NCBI GenBank assembly: GCA_040221095.1
Contig: JAVJVP010000017.1
Location: 248,001 to 312,000 of the forward strand
DNA from: UBA1479 sp040221095
GTDB lineage: Bacteria > Pseudomonadota > Alphaproteobacteria > Rhodospirillales > Casp-alpha2
Length of the DNA stretch: 64,000 bases
Reading direction: 5' to 3'
Below the pieces are notes generated by a model, which searched no databases, was not told where the DNA came from, and was given only the letters and a program-made list of their open reading frames with translations. The position numbers and the translations under genes are program-made. This document shows, in pieces, positions 61,865 to 64,000 of this stretch. Every line of letters starts with the position of its first letter. Within the stretch, counting starts at the first letter, position 1.

Positions 61865-64000
61865 CCTCCCCGGCCACGCCCGGAAAAGGCCCTTTCGGCA
61901 GCCTATGGGCGCTGATCGGCCTGCGCGGGGCAAGCGCCAAACGTCTGCTGGCCTACGGGCTCGCGGCGGCGGCGGTCGTGTCCTGCGTGGCCACGGCCAT
62001 CATGCTGGTGCTGCGGCCGGCACAGACCCAGAACATCGAAACCATCGTCGCCATGATTTATCTGGACGGCGCGATCCTGCTGCTGCTCGGCATGGTCGTC
62101 GGCCAGCGCCTGTTTTCGATCTGGCTCGACCGGCGGCGCGGGCAGGCGGGATCGGGCCTGCATGTGCGCATGGTGACCCTGTTCGCCCTGGTCGCCACGG
62201 CGCCGGCCATTCTGGTCGCCGTGATGTCGGCGACCTTCCTGCATTACGGGGTGCAGGCCTGGTTCAACGAACGGGTGTCGACGGCGCTCGACCAGTCCAT
62301 GGGCGTGGCCAGCGCCTACCTGAAGGAACACCGGGAAAACTTCGGCACGGACATCCTCGCCGTGGCCAACGACCTGAACATCAATTCCGGCATTCTCACG
62401 CGCGAGCCCTGGCGGCTGGGCCCGCTGCTGACCTTCCACACCCGCTCGCGCGGGTTCACCGAGGCGGTCATGATCGACGGCACCGGAAAGGTCATCGCCC
62501 AGTCCGAATTTTCCCGCCCGCGCGAGACCGAGCGGCTATCCCAAGACCTTTTCCAGCAGGCGCAGACCGGCAAGATCACCCTGATCCCGCTTGATGAACA
62601 GGACCGCATCCGCGCCATCTACAAACTGAACCGCTTCGTCGACGCCTATCTGGTGCTTGAGCGGTTCGTCAATCCGGACGTCCTCAATCACATCGACACC
62701 ATCCAGAACGCGGTGCGCGAATACCAGCGCCTGCAGCGCGAACGGGGCGGCCTGCAGGTCAGCTTTATCCTGATCTTCACCGTGGTCTCCGTGCTGCTGC
62801 TGCTGGCCGCCGTATGGACGGGCCTGACCGTCGCGACGCAAATGGCCGAGCCGGTCTCGAGCCTGATCTACGCCGCCGAGCGCATCCGCGACGGCGATCT
62901 AACGACGACCGTGGATATTCCCGACGCCGACGACGAATTGGCATCCCTGTCCCGCGCCTTCAACCGCATGACGGCGCAGATCCGCGGCCAGCAGGAAGGC
63001 CTGATTTCGGCCAACCGGGAACTCGACGAACGCAGGCGCTTCACGGAAACGGTGCTGGCCGGGGTATCGGCGGGGGTGGTCGGCCTGGACAAGGACGGGC
63101 GCATCAACCTGCCCAACCGCTCGGCCTCGGTTCTGGTCGGAGAGGACCTGATGCGCGCCAAGGGGCGGCTGCTGGTCGATCTGGTGCCGGAATTCGCGCC
63201 CCTGTGGTCCGAGGCCAAGCGCCGGCCCGACCGCCTGCAGCGGTCCGAGGTCAAGCTGGCCCGCGACGGCGGCGAGCGCACGCTGCTGCTGCGCATCGCG
63301 GCCGAACGCCTGGCCGGCCAGCTGCTGGGCTTCGTCGTCACCTTCGACGACGTGACCGAACTGCTGTCGGCGCAACGTGCCGCCGCCTGGGCCGATGTGG
63401 CGCGGCGCATTGCCCACGAAATCAAGAACCCGCTGACCCCCATTCAATTGTCGGCAGAGCGCCTGAAACGCAAATACCGGGACGAGGTCACCTCCGATCC
63501 GGAAACCTTCATCGCCTGCACCGATACGATCATCCGCCAGGTCGAGGACATCGGCCGCATGGTCGATGAATTCTCGTCCTTCGCGCGCATGCCGCAACCC
63601 TCCATCGGACGCGAAAACCTGTCCAACCTGATCCGCGAGGTCGTCGTTCTGGAACGCTCGCGTGCGGAAAACATCACCGTCGACCTCATCCTGCCGGACG
63701 GCGACATGATGCTGCGCTGCGACCGGCGCCAGGTGTCGCGCGCCCTCACCAACATCCTGAAGAACGCCGCGGAAGGCATCGAAAGCCGGATTCTCCAGAA
63801 CAAGACCGACGACGGCGGGGCTGAGAGCGAGGATGAGCCCGGGCGGATTTCCATCACGGTAACCGATGGGCGCGGCCAGGGGGGTGACGACGAGAGCGTC
63901 TCGGTGATTGTCGAGGACAACGGCATCGGCCTGCCCGAGGCCGGGCGCGAGCGCCTGACCGAACCCTATGTGACGACGCGCAGCAAGGGCACCGGCCTGG
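61861..64000 (+). CDS. ntrY: Nitrogen regulation sensor kinase NtrY (3' end outside window)
   Basis: The frame starts at ATG 61861, overlapping the ntrC stop, and stays open to the right edge (713 codons visible). Order: three membrane helices near the start (LLAYGLAAAAVVSCVATAIML, then AILLLLGMVVGQ, then TLFALVATAPAILVAVM), a periplasmic region, a fourth helix (ILIFTVVSVLLLLAAVW), a HAMP domain, a PAS domain (TVLAGVSAGVVGLDKDGRI), and the kinase core with RRIAHEIKNPLTPIQL, NILKNAAEGIE and EDNGIGLP. The partner ntrX is expected just beyond the edge. Confidence 0.95.
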   Translation, partial: MTSPATPGKGPFGSLWALIGLRGASAKRLLAYGLAAAAVVSCVATAIMLVLRPAQTQNIETIVAMIYLDGAILLLLGMVVGQRLFSIWLDRRRGQAGSGLHVRMVTLFALVATAPAILVAVMSATFLHYGVQAWFNERVSTALDQSMGVASAYLKEHRENFGTDILAVANDLNINSGILTREPWRLGPLLTFHTRSRGFTEAVMIDGTGKVIAQSEFSRPRETERLSQDLFQQAQTGKITLIPLDEQDRIRAIYKLNRFVDAYLVLERFVNPDVLNHIDTIQNAVREYQRLQRERGGLQVSFILIFTVVSVLLLLAAVWTGLTVATQMAEPVSSLIYAAERIRDGDLTTTVDIPDADDELASLSRAFNRMTAQIRGQQEGLISANRELDERRRFTETVLAGVSAGVVGLDKDGRINLPNRSASVLVGEDLMRAKGRLLVDLVPEFAPLWSEAKRRPDRLQRSEVKLARDGGERTLLLRIAAERLAGQLLGFVVTFDDVTELLSAQRAAAWADVARRIAHEIKNPLTPIQLSAERLKRKYRDEVTSDPETFIACTDTIIRQVEDIGRMVDEFSSFARMPQPSIGRENLSNLIREVVVLERSRAENITVDLILPDGDMMLRCDRRQVSRALTNILKNAAEGIESRILQNKTDDGGAESEDEPGRISITVTDGRGQGGDDESVSVIVEDNGIGLPEAGRERLTEPYVTTRSKGTGL

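Overview
The window is high-GC, gene-dense chromosomal DNA from an alphaproteobacterium, most likely a flagellated, free-living member of the Rhodospirillales in the broad sense. Gene order points there: pdxJ-acpS-lepB-rnc-era-recO, glyA-nrdR-rib-nusB-thiL, yceD-rpmF-plsX-fabH-ihfA-merR, and dusB-ntrB-ntrC-ntrY. Supporting traits are a fused IspDF, a Mg-type HemB, a RibBX-type RibB, and the small families DUF4170, DUF4169 and DUF6898. There is no prophage, transposase, plasmid module or CRISPR array, so this is core genome with a few accessory patches.

Layout. 1-1.5 kb: an M23 endopeptidase overlapping a bactofilin gene. 1.5-5.6 kb, minus strand: a PLP-dependent dehydratase, a HAD dehalogenase and a soluble lytic transglycosylase. 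5.7-7.9 kb: dapA, smpB and a sulfite-oxidase-fold protein. 7.9-8.06 kb: a long imperfect inverted repeat carrying two REP-like hairpins. 8.1-12.2 kb: a YfcG-type GST, DUF4170 and DUF4169 proteins, a family-5 uracil-DNA glycosylase with a LabA/NYN protein, folK and a secreted intradiol dioxygenase. 12.3-21.9 kb: rpoZ and the stringent-response enzyme, the pdxJ-to-recO cluster, then parC. 21.8-24.8 kb, minus strand: bpt, motB, motA. 25-32 kb: flavin reductase, membrane methyltransferase, threonine ammonia-lyase, penicillin-acylase-family hydrolase, CaiB/BaiF CoA-transferase, alpha/beta hydrolase. 32.3-37.6 kb: cheW, hemB and, diverging from hemB, the fused isobutyryl-CoA mutase icmF. 37.8-45.1 kb: rpiB, glyA, nrdR, ribD, ribE, ribBX, ribH, nusB, thiL. 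45.2-53.4 kb: a FliL-like protein, H+-pyrophosphatase, bamE, a cytochrome bc1 assembly chaperone, the rpmF/plsX/fabH/ihfA cluster and tRNA-Pro(GGG). 53.6-57.2 kb: a thioredoxin-like ferredoxin, a small winged-helix protein, cutA, a receiver-like protein without a phospho-acceptor Asp, and ispDF. 57.4-64 kb: a CcsA/YpjD-type membrane protein and the nitrogen-regulation operon, running off the right edge inside ntrY.

How they work together. Several blocks form coherent pathways: riboflavin synthesis (RibD, RibE, RibB-type and RibH are present, while true GTP cyclohydrolase II must lie elsewhere), phospholipid and fatty-acid initiation (PlsX, FabH, AcpS), RNA/ribosome maturation and protein secretion (Rnc, Era, SmpB, LepB), stringent response (omega plus Rsh), motility (MotAB, CheW, possibly FliL) and nitrogen control (NtrB/C/Y). 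No wholly new multi-gene system is evident. The most unusual signals are the 160-bp REP-bearing inverted repeat at 7901-8060, the palindrome inside a long-spacer promoter before icmF, the Glu-for-Asp receiver protein at 55.0-56.0 kb, the Leu at the quinolone-determining position of ParC, and the cysteine-free GCH-II-like half of the RibB protein.
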